DNA from: Dysidea avara
Taxonomy: Eukaryota > Porifera > Demospongiae > Dictyoceratida > Dysideidae
Length of the DNA stretch: 64,000 nt
Assembly (NCBI RefSeq): GCF_963678975.1
Contig: NC_089274.1
Location: 5,196,001-5,260,000, forward strand
Direction: 5' to 3'
Every line of letters starts with the position of its first letter. The stretch's first letter is position 1. The notes under the pieces were generated by a model. It saw only the letters and a list, made by a program, of their open reading frames with translations. It was not told where the DNA came from and searched no databases. Shown piece by piece: positions 24,304 through 35,955 of the stretch. The position numbers and the translations under genes were made by a program.

Positions 24304-25163
24304 TAGGGATGCGGTGATTATGCTAGCATAATTTCGGGAATAATAGGTATGTGTGGGAATCAGGAATTATGCTAGCATTCTGAGGTGATTATAAAGCTTT
24401 AACAGTAGGAAAATATGCAAATTGCACAATTCCGTTAAAAAAAATCGAGATACTCTAATAGAGCAGTCAGAAACTCTAATAGAACAGTCCAGGGGCGGCG
24501 GAACGGGGTAGGAAGGGTAGGCAAATGCCTACCCAACTTTTAGTGGTAACTATTGAGCCATGTTCCAAGTCCATAGAAAGCAGTCTGGTTGCTCTGATTT
24601 TTTAGGATCGCTTTTGGTTATTATCACTCGAGATACTCTAATAGAACAGTCATCGATACCCTAATAGAGCAGTCAGTGGCTATTCATTCCATTAGACTAT
24701 ATTAGCTATGCATTATTTTATAGATGTGAAATTGTCTCCAGATTCAATCGCAGAAAGCAATTTTTCAAAAAATTTCTGGAGCTGGCCTAAGCATGTTGCA
24801 AATGCTGGTTGTGATTGCACAACTATGATGCTGGTGATGGTCATAGAAGTATGATCTTACAGTTGCCTACCCAACATGTAGACGCTTCCTCCGCCCCTGC
24901 AGTCACTGAATATTTACTGTAACAAAGCAGTCATACTGAAACAAAATACTCTAATAAAACAACCAGCTAAAGAATGCAAGAATATTTGAAGCTTAAACAT
25001 CAATGAAAATGGTCTGATACAGCAATTAACTGGCATTATTAGCCAATTATAGTAGCTTAATTTTGGGAATAATGGGCAATTCTCAAAAGCATAATAGGTA
25101 ATTTTTTGAGCACTGCTCAAAAGCATAATGCTCAAATTTTGGAGCATAACAGCCTCATGCCTA
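24304..25163. mobile_element. hAT-like element with exact 8-bp target duplication, hosting a second insertion
   Basis: The left end TAGGGATGCGGTGATTATGC is mirrored by an imperfect right end closing in CTCATGCCTA. The flanks are ATATAGCT at 24296-24303 and 25164-25171. It has the same AGCATAATAGG-type body as 5868-6324. A younger CAGGGGCGG-ended element occupies 24490-24899. It is non-coding. Confidence 0.87.
24490..24899. mobile_element. CAGGGGCGG-ended element, exact 5-bp target duplication (nested)
   Basis: It begins CAGGGGCGGCGG and ends CCGCCCCTG. CAGTC flanks both sides (24485-24489 and 24900-24904). The subterminal regions mirror each other (GGTAGGCAAATGCCTACCC near the left, TTGCCTACCC near the right). 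It carries the CTCTAATAGA motif twice near 24627-24670. The 5-bp duplication suggests a hAT subgroup (hAT5-like), by inference. Confidence 0.83.
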
Positions 25164-25171
25164 ATATAGCT

Positions 25172-26540
25172 TCCCATGGCCCTGGGGTGGATCTAGGGTT
25201 TGACAAGGGGGGCGCACCATGACTATAGGGTAGCGTAGGTAGCAGTATAAAGCAGGGGGTCTGGGGGCATAACCCCCAGAAGCTATAGGTATTTTATGTT
25301 TCAGGACTGAATTTTTGATGTATAGAGTAGTTTTTTTATGCACAAATATATTAACTTTCTAAGTGGTCTACATTGATAAAGAGCTGCATGCATGTAGGGA
25401 TCAGTGGCAGTCATGAGTTCAGCTATGAACTTATGACCATTTTGTGATGCCAGGGTTTTGATGTGCAATACATCTACCCTAATGTGAGAGAAGCACACTA
25501 ACACTTCATTTTATAATTTTAGTAAGATTTTACAGCACAAGTGCTAAACGTCTGCAGAACACTTGGTCCTACAGACATTTGAAAAGTTGCAGAAAGGAGA
25601 AAAAATTCATGACTGGACCTGGGTAGCCTTGATCCAGTAGCCATCGGCATACAAAGTATGCCTATGTAGGGGGTCGTGGGACATGCTCCCCAGGGAAATT
25701 TTTGGAAGTTAAATCCTCTGGGAGATTCAATTTAAAGAGTTTATCAAATAATATTTTACTGTTGTATTAGGGTGACTGCTCTATTAGGGTATCTGGATTT
25801 GCTTGTCCAGATTTTGGAACCTCAGAAATCCCCCAGACTGAGATATACAAAACAAAATCTGTCTTGTCTGCATGCTCCACCCACTCCCTAGAGATAAAGG
25901 GATTTTGAAATTCTGGTACTCTTGCCAATTCCTTAATATTCCTTTGGTTGACTTTATAGAAATAGCAGTGATTACAGTTGTCAGTGCCCCCAGATGTAGC
26001 TAAATGGTGATGAAAAATGTCTTATTGATTACGACAAACTATACAATATAGCTACAGGGGCCTAGACTCAGGGGTATTAAGCTCTCAGGGGTGGATCCAG
26101 GGGGTTCTGTGATTTCCAGATCCAGAAACCAGTCAAGTATATTCAGACAATTTTGCATTGATTTGCAAAGCGGCGTATCAAAGGTTTAGATCAAAATACT
26201 GTGATTTTCTAAGTTACTCTACACAGTCTAAAATCATATTTCAAGAGTGTTTAAGACCCCCAGAATGGCATCCATATTTTGTTGTATGTTTCATACTTCA
26301 CATAGCTCTACCTCTAACTAGCCTGCTTGTGATACTATGCCAGCCTATACGAATCATGTTAAAATGTCAGTTTTATAGATTAGAATACAAAATTTCCTGT
26401 TGAAGCAAGCCCCTAGATTTAAGCCATGATTTAAGTGTATACGTGCAACAGAAAATTTGGAAAGCTGTCCGGCCGGCACCAAAATTAATGAATCCCGATA
26501 TGCAACGGGAAGCAGGCGCTTATAACCATAGCAACCGTGT
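25172..26540. other. Intergenic stretch with weak repeat traces, no supported gene
   Basis: Only scattered repeat marks are visible. These are CCTGGGGTGGATCTAGGG near 25180 and CAGGGGTGGATCCAGGG near 26088, resembling decayed CAGGGGCGG ends, plus an inverted copy of the CTCTAATAGA motif at 25770. The 81-residue open frame near 26158 shows no recognisable domain. Confidence 0.4.
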
Positions 26541-27562
26541 GTTTAAGCACTTCTTTAAAGGATGAATTCGCTAGGTGCTCTCTAGGCGTCTTCTACTCCA
26601 GCTGGTTGTCTTACAACTATCCTATGTGAGTTATAATTATATATGTTGTATTGCTCTGGGCACCATTGATAATAGGGGTCCTTTATCTGTGCATGCAGTT
26701 ATCAATGTCATGGCCCCATCCCAGGATCATATCATTATGGGACTAGTGTCAATCTCCTCACTACTGGGGCAAAGAAAGTTATTTATTTATTAAGACTTTT
26801 GTTTGATGACCTTATTCACCTTATATATATATAAAATTCACTTTGAGCTGTCATTGTCCCAGGGGTGTAATCCGCTCTCTCACCCCAGACCACAAGGGTC
26901 TGGTGACACGCAATGCAATATCTTGGTAGTGACACATGGAATTCATTGGTTGCCAATCAGATTCTAGATAGCCCCTTGTGTCAGTTATTTTGGTATGACT
27001 AGAATTCAGTGTGTTATTTATTGTTGTCTCCTGTTCTGGTCACAGTCTTCTGACCCTTTTTTCAGTGTACTGGTCACAGTATTAAGCTTTCGACACTTTT
27101 TATCATATCCTATGCAAAGCTCCATCATCAATACATGCCACACAATTTGTAATGTGTAGCTGATGCCATATACTGTAATTACAACCAAGTATTTCTATTG
27201 CATGTCACCGGACCATTATTGTCAGGAGGTGACACTAACCATGGTCATTATGTAGATAACTAGCTGTGGTCATTATGTAGATGCCAACCCCTTTGTTTGT
27301 GTGTGTGTGTGTGGGGGGGGAGGGGGGGTGATGTAGCTCTACCATACAACAGGAAATTTGCAGGAAGGAAAAGCTGATGAATCCACACTTTATCAGCTTT
27401 AATGCAATGTCACTTTTACAGGTATACTTACTTAAATTCATGCTGATACATGTATGTCACATTCGTCAGGTTTTTCTTCTGTGCAAAATATCTGTCGTGT
27501 GGTACCTGTCTAGTAAGGCTACAAATATTTTACCTGAAGGTGGCCATTATAGGCATGTTTTA
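26541..27562 (+). repeat. Left arm of a ~1 kb inverted duplication
   Basis: This matches 31405-33329 in inverse orientation over its whole length apart from an 884-bp insertion in the right copy. It begins TGTTTAAGCACTTCTTTAAA, passes the CCAATCAGATTCTAGATAG site and a GT-plus-G run (about 27300-27328), and ends near GGCCATTATAGGCATGT. Similar frames in both arms (including CCIALGT, NRGPLSV) reflect the duplication and are broken, so I do not call a gene. Confidence 0.85.
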
Positions 27563-27989
27563 TTGAGTAAGTGTGACTGCTCGTCCATGCAGCTACTGTA
27601 TTTCATTCAAGCAATGCATCTGCATGATCTAATGGATACAAGACAGAACCCTAAATGTCTACCAATGGTGCATGTATAGTGAATTTTCCTATGTCTGTGT
27701 GGCACAAATGTTATAACCATACATGCACTTCTGCACACACAGAGGAGTACGCACTGTATGTAAATCATTTCCATGTGGGAATTAAGATTCTTTCACTGTT
27801 GGTCCTTTACTTTTATGTGTGTAATTCACAATGAATATCCATGGTAATGTGTAAGTCAGTGTAATAGTGGAGCCATGTACATCTATATTTCTTAAAGAGC
27901 CTTGTAGTGTATAGTTTTTTTTTAATGTTACATTTCATCATTACAAAATCTGCGTGTAGTGTGTATGCAATCCTCCTTGTTCCTCCTAA

Positions 27990-28070
27990 CAGTAACCTGA
28001 TTGGATGCTGCAGAACCAGTAATGGATGCGGTGCCAGCAACAGCATCAGCAGTCTCAAGTAAGATATGTA
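27990..28070 (+). other. Exon-like segment paired with an inverted relative at 30289-30350
   Basis: A CTGCAG acceptor near 28011 and a CAAGTAAG donor near 28062 bracket about 50 bases reading EPVMDAVPATASAVS in one frame. The minus strand at 30350-30289 has the same layout with similar sequence (ACAGCATCAGCAGTC shared, CAAGTAAG donor). The surrounding sequence between the pairs is not alignable by eye. These could be duplicated exons of a lost or undetected gene; no product is recognised. Confidence 0.3.
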
Positions 28071-28244
28071 TTTTACTGTACTTGTGTTGTATACTTGTAT
28101 TTGATTGAATATTTACATTATGAAAAATGTGTTGCCATGGGTAGCTGCAGGGAATTGCAAAAATGGTCAGCCAAAGTTATGTTTTAGTAAATTAATTGTG
28201 TATTTATTACAAGTTGTTGATAATTCTATACATTGTATACATAA

Positions 28245-29131
28245 CAGGGGCGGATCCGGGGGGGGGGGGGGGCTTTGGGGGCTGAAGCCCCCCCTTCATA
28301 TTTAGGCTTTACTTGATCAATATGCTGAGTATTATAATGAAATTTTGTCTTAGCATAATTATATGATCACTAATAATACAAATACTCATAAAACCACCTT
28401 ATAAACATCTTTCCAAGGTATTATCAGTGGATTTATGCTAAAGTTTATGCAACAAGGACCCGGATCAGCATTGGAGGTGTACAAGATCGAGATACTCTAA
28501 TAGAGCAGTCAGCTAACTACTCTAATAGAACATTCACTGGAAACATGTAGTTGGTTCTGCTATGGAATTTTTCAAATCTGCCTGCACCTATACATACAAT
28601 GAAGTGCATTGGTCTGTTTAAAGGGCTTCATTCATCTACTTGTGTAGTTAATATGCATGGAAATACTTAATTCAGGTACACAATTTCCATTGAAATGCTC
28701 TCAGATTCAATCTTGTATTGTTCAAATTTCAAACTTTTCCACTTTCAACATTCTTATTCTAACATGCATGCACCTAGCTATTCAGTGTTGCATGTGTGCA
28801 ATTATGAGAGAGGTACATCATGTACTTGGTTGTCTGTACCTACCCAAACTTTTCCATTAGCAAAATGCTTCAGAGAGCCATACCTATAATCTAAAGGCAG
28901 TATATAAAATATCTACAGGCAGAAAATATTATGAATTTTATGTGGAAATGTCTCCAATTGCAGTATTTTAGCATCTATTTTTCAAAATTTTCCTGGGGGG
29001 GCATGCCCCCAGACCCCCCTAGTTCCAGCATGCTTCGCATGTTGGGAAGTGTGCTTTGCACACCTCTACCCAAGAGATTAGTACCTTGAGTTAGCCCCCC
29101 CCCCCTTTTATAAATCCTAGATCCGCCCCTG
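28245..29131. mobile_element. CAGGGGCGGATCC element, copy A, exact 5-bp target duplication
   Basis: It begins CAGGGGCGGATCCGGGG and ends GATCCGCCCCTG. The flanks are CATAA at 28240-28244 and 29132-29136. Its sequence is nearly collinear with copy B at 32010-32893, including the double CTCTAATAGA motif near 28488 and the GGGGGGCATGCCCCCAGACC block near 28996. It is 887 bp long and non-coding. Confidence 0.9.
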
Positions 29132-29238
29132 CATAAGTACAGAACAGTAGTAATATGTATGTGCATACAATTAATTTTGCATTAGATGAGGACTTTGCAT
29201 GTACATAGATTTGTAGTGTAGTGTGTCTGTGTGTGTAG

Positions 29239-29632
29239 AGATGGGCGGTATTGCATTTTTGAGAACGGTACGGTATTGAGAAAAATACCTAAATACCTTT
29301 AAATATCTTGTATGTCACTCTCGTACCCACACCTGTGTCAGTAGTAAAAGTTTTCTAATCAACTGGACTACATACAAAGAAAGGCTTGAATTGCCCCTAA
29401 AAGTAATCAAATCACAATGCTGGTGAATATTAGTTCATGGTTTAGTGGTAATGTGCAGTGGTGCAGTGTAATAAAATGAAGCTTGGCTTCATGTATGGTA
29501 CCACTAAACCATCAACTATAACTACATGTACATTAAAATCGGTATTCAGTACTTTTGAAGCCAACATCGGTATCTGAAAATACCTTTGTTAACTACTGTT
29601 AACTACTAATACCTAAATACCTCCCAACCCTA
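29239..29632. mobile_element. hAT-like element of the GATGGGCGGTA type
   Basis: It runs from AGATGGGCGGTATTG to AATACCTCCCAACCCTA, with GTGTGTAG on both sides (29231-29238 and 29633-29640). The left flank is a GT run, so the duplication is less decisive than elsewhere. The body consists of repeated AATACCT/AGGTATT-like units. It is related to 23168-23558. Confidence 0.68.
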
Positions 29633-29639
29633 GTGTGTA

Positions 29640-31404
29640 GTGCATGACTAAACAAACTACATAGTTACAGTTGTTGACTTGTTGTACATACATGTACCGT
29701 CCCATCAGTTTTACAGGTATCTCACTATGTGACAACCATGTTTCTTTGGTCCACTATTAATTAACTAGGTAAAGTACTCTTAAAGTCTCCAATTCTATTT
29801 ATTAGGCTGGTAACTCAAAGGCTGCAGCACAAGTTGCTGTCACTGGTCCCTGTAAAGTAGTAATAATAATAGTAGTGTACAATCATAAGCACATTAGTGT
29901 TGCACCAATATGACATTTGCCGATATTCTGCTAACCGATATTGCTTCATATTTTCAAGGTGATAAACGTAGCCAATTTGATATAGTACTGAATGCCTGTC
30001 TCAGCAAATTTTACTAGTAGTGGACCAATTGTAATTCCAATAGTGCTACAACAATAGGTAACAGTACTTTTAAGCAGTAATAGCAACATTGTTATGTAGG
30101 AGAATGTAACATTATGCATTTGTAAATACCATTTGGTGCACATGAGTATGTATTTCTAAATTAATACATTTTCTGCCAATCCAATACTGATATACAAAAA
30201 TGTAGCTGATGTATGGTTTTTCTGATACTGATGCGATTATTGGTGCAGCACTAAATTAAAGCACTTACTGTATGTACATACCCTTACTTGGACTGCTGAT
30301 GCTGTTTCATTGTTACTGCTACCGCTGCCAATATTGATCATACAGCTTCCACTGTCAGTAAAAAGAGGATTACATAATACACAGTACAGTGAACATACAG
30401 ATTAAATGCCTTAATGTGTAACTGAGGTAAAAAACTACAGTACTATGTGAGCCCAATGGCACTCCATTATTAATATCAAGAACACTCCTTACAAATTTTT
30501 GAATATGCATAAGGTATGCATTATGCGCTACAGCCTGTAGGGTGTTTATAAAACAATTGGACCATTGTACAATTGATGCACCATCTAATAGTATCCCCTG
30601 ACAATTCCATAGCAACCACTGCCTAGAAACCAGCTATAAGTACTGCCACAGAGGCTCACATATGTACAGTCAAATAACCTGTATAATTATAACTATGCAT
30701 ACACAGAGGAATCTCAGGAAGTAATCAACTGAAATTGAACATGCTAACACCTAGTTGCTACACTACATAGCAATTTTCAAATTAGATATGTTTGGCCTAT
30801 TATTGATAATTAGATTTTAGTTTAGAATCACTCTTCTTTATGTTCGAACAAATTGATTAACAATCTATATTGCACTTTGTGTGGGATGAATAAAAGTGCC
30901 AATGTGTACTGTATTTCCGTATAATAAACTAGTATACTGTATGTGCACTGTATCTGCCACATTATGTGGATATACAGTACAAGAATGCTACAAAACAAGG
31001 GCAGTATGATTGATCACATGCGTGACATTGTAACTGAAATCACTGATATAATCCTACCAATTTGATCTATGACTACAAATAGATTATAAGAACAATGTAC
31101 ACTTAGTCTGATCACTGGATATTGAAGCAGTTTAGTTACTCAAGATAAAATGCTATGAGCAAGATGACCAGGAAGTACAATTAACACTTAAAGTACTGCC
31201 TATGCTTGTGTGTACAAAAATACAGCACTTGTGAGTGTCTCAAGACTAATACAGAAGTCAGCTTTGCCCCATGCTGTATAGTAGTCTCTCAACACACCAT
31301 ACATGTCCACACCTCCTAATGCTGTGTTTTCCATATGCACATCCAACGGTACTTTCACTACAATGCAATCAACATTTGCTTTTATGTAGTAATAACTTGG
31401 TCCA
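29640..31404. other. Spacer of the inverted duplication: repeat tails, no supported gene
   Basis: A SINE-like tail (CTGCAGCACAAGTTGCTGTCA, then TAATAATAATAG) lies at 29820-29875 and resembles tails at 47092 and 47350. About 29900-30255 has mirrored ends, TAGTGTTGCACCAATA and TATTGGTGCAGCACTA, like another hAT-type element, but without a clear target duplication. The remainder to 31404 is AT-rich with nothing recognisable. Confidence 0.45.
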
Positions 31405-33329
31405 CATACAGTAAGACATGCCTATAATGGCCACCTTCAGGTTGCAGCCTTACTAGACAGGTATTATATGACAGAAAATTTGACAGAAGAAAAACCTGAT
31501 GAGCACAAATATTTTGTCAAAGCTGATGAAGTATGAATTTGTCAGCATTTCTTTCCAGCAAAGTTCCTGCTGTATGGTAGCTGCATCAAATTGTGGTTTA
31601 CTAAGGTCATCAGTATACAGGTGGACACCAAGGCAGGTTCCATTGCACTACCATGACTAATGGTCACCTGTTCAAGCACTTTAGTATATCATGCCCCATG
31701 TATTAAATGATCTTCCCCCCCCCCCACACACACACACACACACAGGGATTTGACAGTTATATAATGACCATGGCTAGTGTCACCTCCTGACAATAAGGGT
31801 CTGGTGACATGCTATAGGAATGCTTGACAGTAATTACAATATATTACATTAACTACACATTACAAATTTGTGTGACGTACATTGATGATGGAGGATATGA
31901 TAAAAAGTGCACGCGTTGGGAGACTGTGACCAGAACAGGAGACAACAATAAATAATAAACTGAATTCTAGTCATACCAAAATAACTGACACAAGAGGCTA
32001 TCTAGAATCCAGGGGCGGATCCAGGGGGGGCTTTGGGGGCTGAAGCCCCCCCCCCTTCATATTTAGGCTTTACTTGATCAATATGCTGAGTATTATAATG
32101 AAATTTTGTCTTAGCATAATTATATGATCACTAATAATACAAATACTCATAAAACCACCTTATAAACGTCTTTCCAAGGTATTATCAGTGGATTTATGCT
32201 AAAATTTATGCAACAAGGACCCGAATCAGCATTGGACGTTTACAAGATTGAGATACTCTAATAGAGCAGTCAGCTAACTACTCTAATAGAACATTCACTG
32301 GAAACATGTAGTTGGTTCTGTTATGGAATTTTTCCAAATCTGCCAGCACCTATACATGCAATGAAATGAACTGGTCTGTTTAAAGGGCTTCATTCATCTA
32401 CTTGTGTAGTTAATATGTATGACAATACTTAATTCAGGTTCACAATTTCCATTGAAAATGCTCTCAGATTCAATCTTGTATTGTTCAAATTTCAAAATTT
32501 TTCACTTTCAACATTATTATTCTAACATGCACCTATTCAGTGTTGTGCAATTGTGAGAGGGGTGCATCATGTACTTGGTTGTCTGTACTTGGTTGTCTGT
32601 ACCTACCCAAACTTTTCCATTAGCAAAATGCTTCAGAGAGCCATACCTATAATCTAAAGGCAGTATATAAAATATCTACTACAGGCAGAAAATATTATGA
32701 ATTTTATGTGGAAATGTCTCCAAATTGCAGTGTTTTAGCATCTATTTTTCAAAATTTTCCTGGGGGGGCATGCCCCCAGACCCCCCTAGTTCCAGCATGC
32801 TTCGCATGCTGGGAAGTGTGCTTCACTACCTCTACCCAAGAGATTAGTACCTTGAGTTAGCTCCCCCTTTTATAAATCCTAGATCCGCCCCTGGAATCTG
32901 ATTGGCAACCAATGAATTCCATGTGTCACTACCAAGATTTTGTATTGCATGTCACCAGACCCTAGGGTGAGAGAGATTACACCCCTGGGACAATGACAGT
33001 TCAAGTGAATTGTATAAGGTCATTAAACAAAAGTCTTAGTAAATAAATAAACAATTCTTAGGAGGAAGGGATTCAGTAACTTTCTTTGCCCCAGTAGTGG
33101 GGAGTTTGACACTAGCCAGTGTTGTCCCTTAATGATATGATCCTGGGGTGGGGCCATGACATTGATAACTGCATACACAGATAAAGGACCCCTATTATCA
33201 GTGGTGCCCAGAGCAATACAACATATATAATTATAGGATATATAGTTGTAAGACAACCAGCTGGAGTAGCAAGGAAGACGCCTAGAGAGCACCTAGCGAA
33301 TTTATCCATTAAAGAAGCGCTTAAACAGG
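31405..33329 (-). repeat. Right arm of the ~1 kb inverted duplication, with an insertion
   Basis: Read on the minus strand, it is collinear with 26541-27562. It starts at TGTTTAAGCGCTTCTTTAAT (33329), and the left copy's GT-plus-G run appears here as a C-plus-AC run (31716-31744). Copy B of the CAGGGGCGGATCC element (32010-32893) interrupts it at the site corresponding to GATTC in the left arm. Confidence 0.85.
32010..32893. mobile_element. CAGGGGCGGATCC element, copy B, with paralogous empty site
   Basis: It begins CAGGGGCGGATCCAGGGG and ends GATCCGCCCCTG. The flanks are GAATC at 32005-32009 and 32894-32898. The left arm of the inverted duplication has the uninterrupted sequence near 26960 (AATCAGATTCTAGATAG) with one copy of this 5-mer. 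This proves both the insertion and the 5-bp duplication. It is 884 bp long and non-coding. Confidence 0.93.
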
Positions 33330-34944
33330 TGGGGTCTATTCTACGGAACGGAACGGAACGGAATGATGGACTAAACTACGGAAACGGAATGCTTTCTCAA
33401 ATTGAAGCTTGCAGCTTACCATTGCTGTACAAGTTATCGGTGGCACTTCCAGCAGGTAATCAAACGTACCCCAAGAAAGATAAAACGAATTTAAGGATCG
33501 ATTGTGGGTTCTTGTTGGTTGTCATTAGTAACGAAGTAGAGTTCTACTAATTGTGGGAATAGCTGACTCAATGTGTTCATCTTCGGATGTATCAAGTAAG
33601 GAACTTAATGCATGACTTGTTTTTACTAGTATGTGAGTTGTTTTTGCTTACTTTGACTTCAGAATGTACAGTCTGGGGCCCAGCCTTTCTAATCGGCATA
33701 GGCTAAATCAGTATGTAACTACACTACAAAGGAAACAAGTATGGTGACAAGCTTAGTCTAAGCAGAATCTAAAGGAATTTTGTGCAGTTTGTGAGGAGCA
33801 AACATTCAGATACCTCAAGGAGGCTATATTGTGTGAACATCAATGATTCATTAACAGAGTAGTGGACTCAGAGTAGTGGACTAATGCCAGATATCTCAGC
33901 CTGAGTAGTGAGTTGGATCCAGGATGGGGTCTATTTTACAGAATGGAATGCTTTCTGAATCAAAACTTGCAGCTTGGCCAGCCGCTACCATTGCTGAAAT
34001 TGTATTTTATCAGTGGAACCTCCAAGAAAATGGAATAGGATAATAATAAAATATTAATAGCTGTCTCATGCAGTGATTGTTCTGCTGCCTGATATATCAA
34101 GTAGGTCTCTTCAATTCATTTATTGCATGACCAAGGAAAGTTTTGTTACTACAATACAGTAGCTGATTGGATGTCAGTTGTTTCTGTTGATCTTGACAAG
34201 ATAAATAGTTTAGAAGACCACTAATTTCTTCAGTTTCAGAGCGTAATATCCGCAAAGAAATTAACTAGAAAGTTACTGGTGACAGGAAAAGGCTAGGTGA
34301 TCATGACTTTATTCAGTCTAATAAACAGAATATATGGTTGATTGAGGGAGGTATCACTTTCAGAATGCTCAGACGACCAGCGATGAGATACATGGATTCA
34401 TCAAATTTTTGTTGCGGTTGGAGACATTATCCAAAAGCAAACTGACTGTGTAATATTAATTCACTTTCTTTATATTTTCTCAATTTTGAGCCTGTATACA
34501 AATAATTAAATTTTTCTTAGTCAATAGAAATCCTAGAATAAGATGGGAGAGAAAATTTATCTTTGTGCTATACAGTACAACTTCAAAGGAAAATGAAGAA
34601 AACATAGACAAATCAATAAAATTAGTACAACTACAATAAGGTGAATTACAGATTTAAATACTTAATATGAATTAGAGCCTTTAGATAATTATTGCTCCAA
34701 AGTAAAATTGTAGATGGAAAAAACAGACTGGTGAGATCTTGGATTTATACAAATACTCTTACTATCACTTGAGGATCTTATCTGGTGAGTGTTCTCATAG
34801 ATAGTATATGTATATAACTAAGACTTGTGAAGTGTGTTTCTTGAATGTCAGTAGGTTAGTCCTGTGATGACAGACAGTTAAATGGACATGACTGGTTACA
34901 TACTGTAGCACGTGCTCACTTGTACATGCCACTAGTTGCCATGG
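33330..34944. repeat. Partly duplicated intergenic repeat
   Basis: The block GGGGTCTATTCTACGGAA...GGAATGCTTTCT with following GCTTGCAGCTT at 33333-33440 recurs in altered form at about 33926-34010, roughly 590 bp on. The first copy carries a short GGAAC tandem. The rest is AT-rich. No coding frame is supported. Confidence 0.45.
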
Positions 34945-34949
34945 CGTCA

Positions 34950-35261
34950 CAGGGGCAGATACAGGGGGGTCAAAGGGGGCTCTTGACCCCCCTCCAAAAT
35001 TTTTTAGTATACCAAGATCGAGATACCCTAATAGAGCAGTCACTCTAATAAAGCAGTCACAGTATTAGAACAGTGTGTAGTGAGCTATTTAAGGATTTTT
35101 GTGTATTTTATCAACTATAAATGCTTGATTGATAAGGTGAGCAGCTATTGCCAGCTGGCTGTGACCATTTTTTTTTGGTCTCACCTTATCAAACCAGAGA
35201 CAATGTAGTACCTCAGTTCATTTTTGCCCCCCTCCTTTCCATAAGTCTGGATCCGCCTCTG
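34950..35261. mobile_element. CAGGGGC-ended element, exact 5-bp target duplication
   Basis: It begins CAGGGGCAGATACAGGGG and ends GGATCCGCCTCTG. The flanks are CGTCA at 34945-34949 and 35262-35266. The interior (35010-35190) carries the CTCTAATAGA motifs, then AGCTATTGCCAGCTGG and a TTTTGGTCTCACCTTA end. This interior closely parallels that of the otherwise different element at 35540-35892. Confidence 0.85.
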
Positions 35262-35394
35262 CGTCATTAGTTTTCTTCACTGATGAAGTAGGAACTCTTT
35301 AAGACAGTAGTATCACAATTGTAGTTTGTGTGATGATGCTCCTTTCTGTAACTATGGCAACAATAATAGTTGTGTGAATGTGGTTGGTGCTCAC

Positions 35395-35955
35395 CTGTCC
35401 TGCAGCAGCTTTGATCATGTGGGTGGACACTTTGTTATAGTCAATAAATGCTTCCCTTATCCCCTTGACAACACAGCCATTCTGAGGCTGGAGAAGTACA
35501 TGGCCCTCACAACACACACCAAGATGGTAACAACACATCCAGGGCCGCCCACAGGGGGGGACAACTGGGGCATTTTGCCCCGGGCCCCAGCCTGAAAGGG
35601 GCCCCAGGAGGCCCCATGAAGGGCCCCCTGAATAACTGTTTAAAAGATCGATATACTCTAATAGAGCAGTCAGATCTAAATACTCTAATAGAGCAGTCAC
35701 AGTATTCTTCAGGGAGCAGTGTAGCAAGCTTATAGATAAGGAGATATGGTTGGTGATGGGTAGTTATTGTCATTTCCAGCAGGTTGTGACCTTTTTTTTT
35801 TTTTTTTTTTTTGGTCTTCACCTTACAACTTGGGTCAAGGGCCCCACTTTAACTCTTTGCCCTGGGCCCCTTAATTTCTCTGGGCGGCCCTGAACACATC
35901 ACCACACCTACCTTTATGGTCCATGCTACCATTCCAACTGGGCTCTGTAGTAAGG
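35395..35955 (-). CDS. Two exon-like pieces of an unrecognised minus-strand gene
   Basis: On the minus strand, 35955-35912 (acceptor GAAG, donor AAG|GTAGGT) encodes LLQSPVGMVAWTIK. Positions 35505-35395 (acceptor GTGAG, donor CAG|GTGAGC) encode 37 residues including GCVVKGIREAFIDYNKVS and HMIKAAAGQ. Both are phase 0 at the join, so they would splice in frame across an intron that now hosts the hAT element 35540-35892. Composition is protein-like and amphipathic. Flanking exons were not found on either side, so this may be a gene fragment. No family is recognised with confidence. Confidence 0.35.
35540..35892. mobile_element. hAT-like element CAGGGCCGCCC, exact 8-bp target duplication
   Basis: It begins CAGGGCCGCCCACAGGGG and ends TCTGGGCGGCCCTG. 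The flanks are AACACATC at 35532-35539 and 35893-35900. The interior contains two CTCTAATAGA motifs (35645-35700), a GTAGTTATTGTCA block and GTGACC-T(n)-GGTCTTCACCTTA near 35788-35825. The ends differ from the 34950 element, but the interior is shared with it. Confidence 0.9.

Noticed and set aside
26158-26403. 81-codon plus-strand frame with a hydrophobic segment
   Set aside because: No start context, splice site or domain; probably chance in AT-rich DNA.
26575-33292. Similar open frames in the two arms of the inverted duplication (CCIALGT...)
   Set aside because: Similarity follows from the duplication. The frames differ by indels, neither has a convincing start, and coding-type substitution could not be shown by eye.
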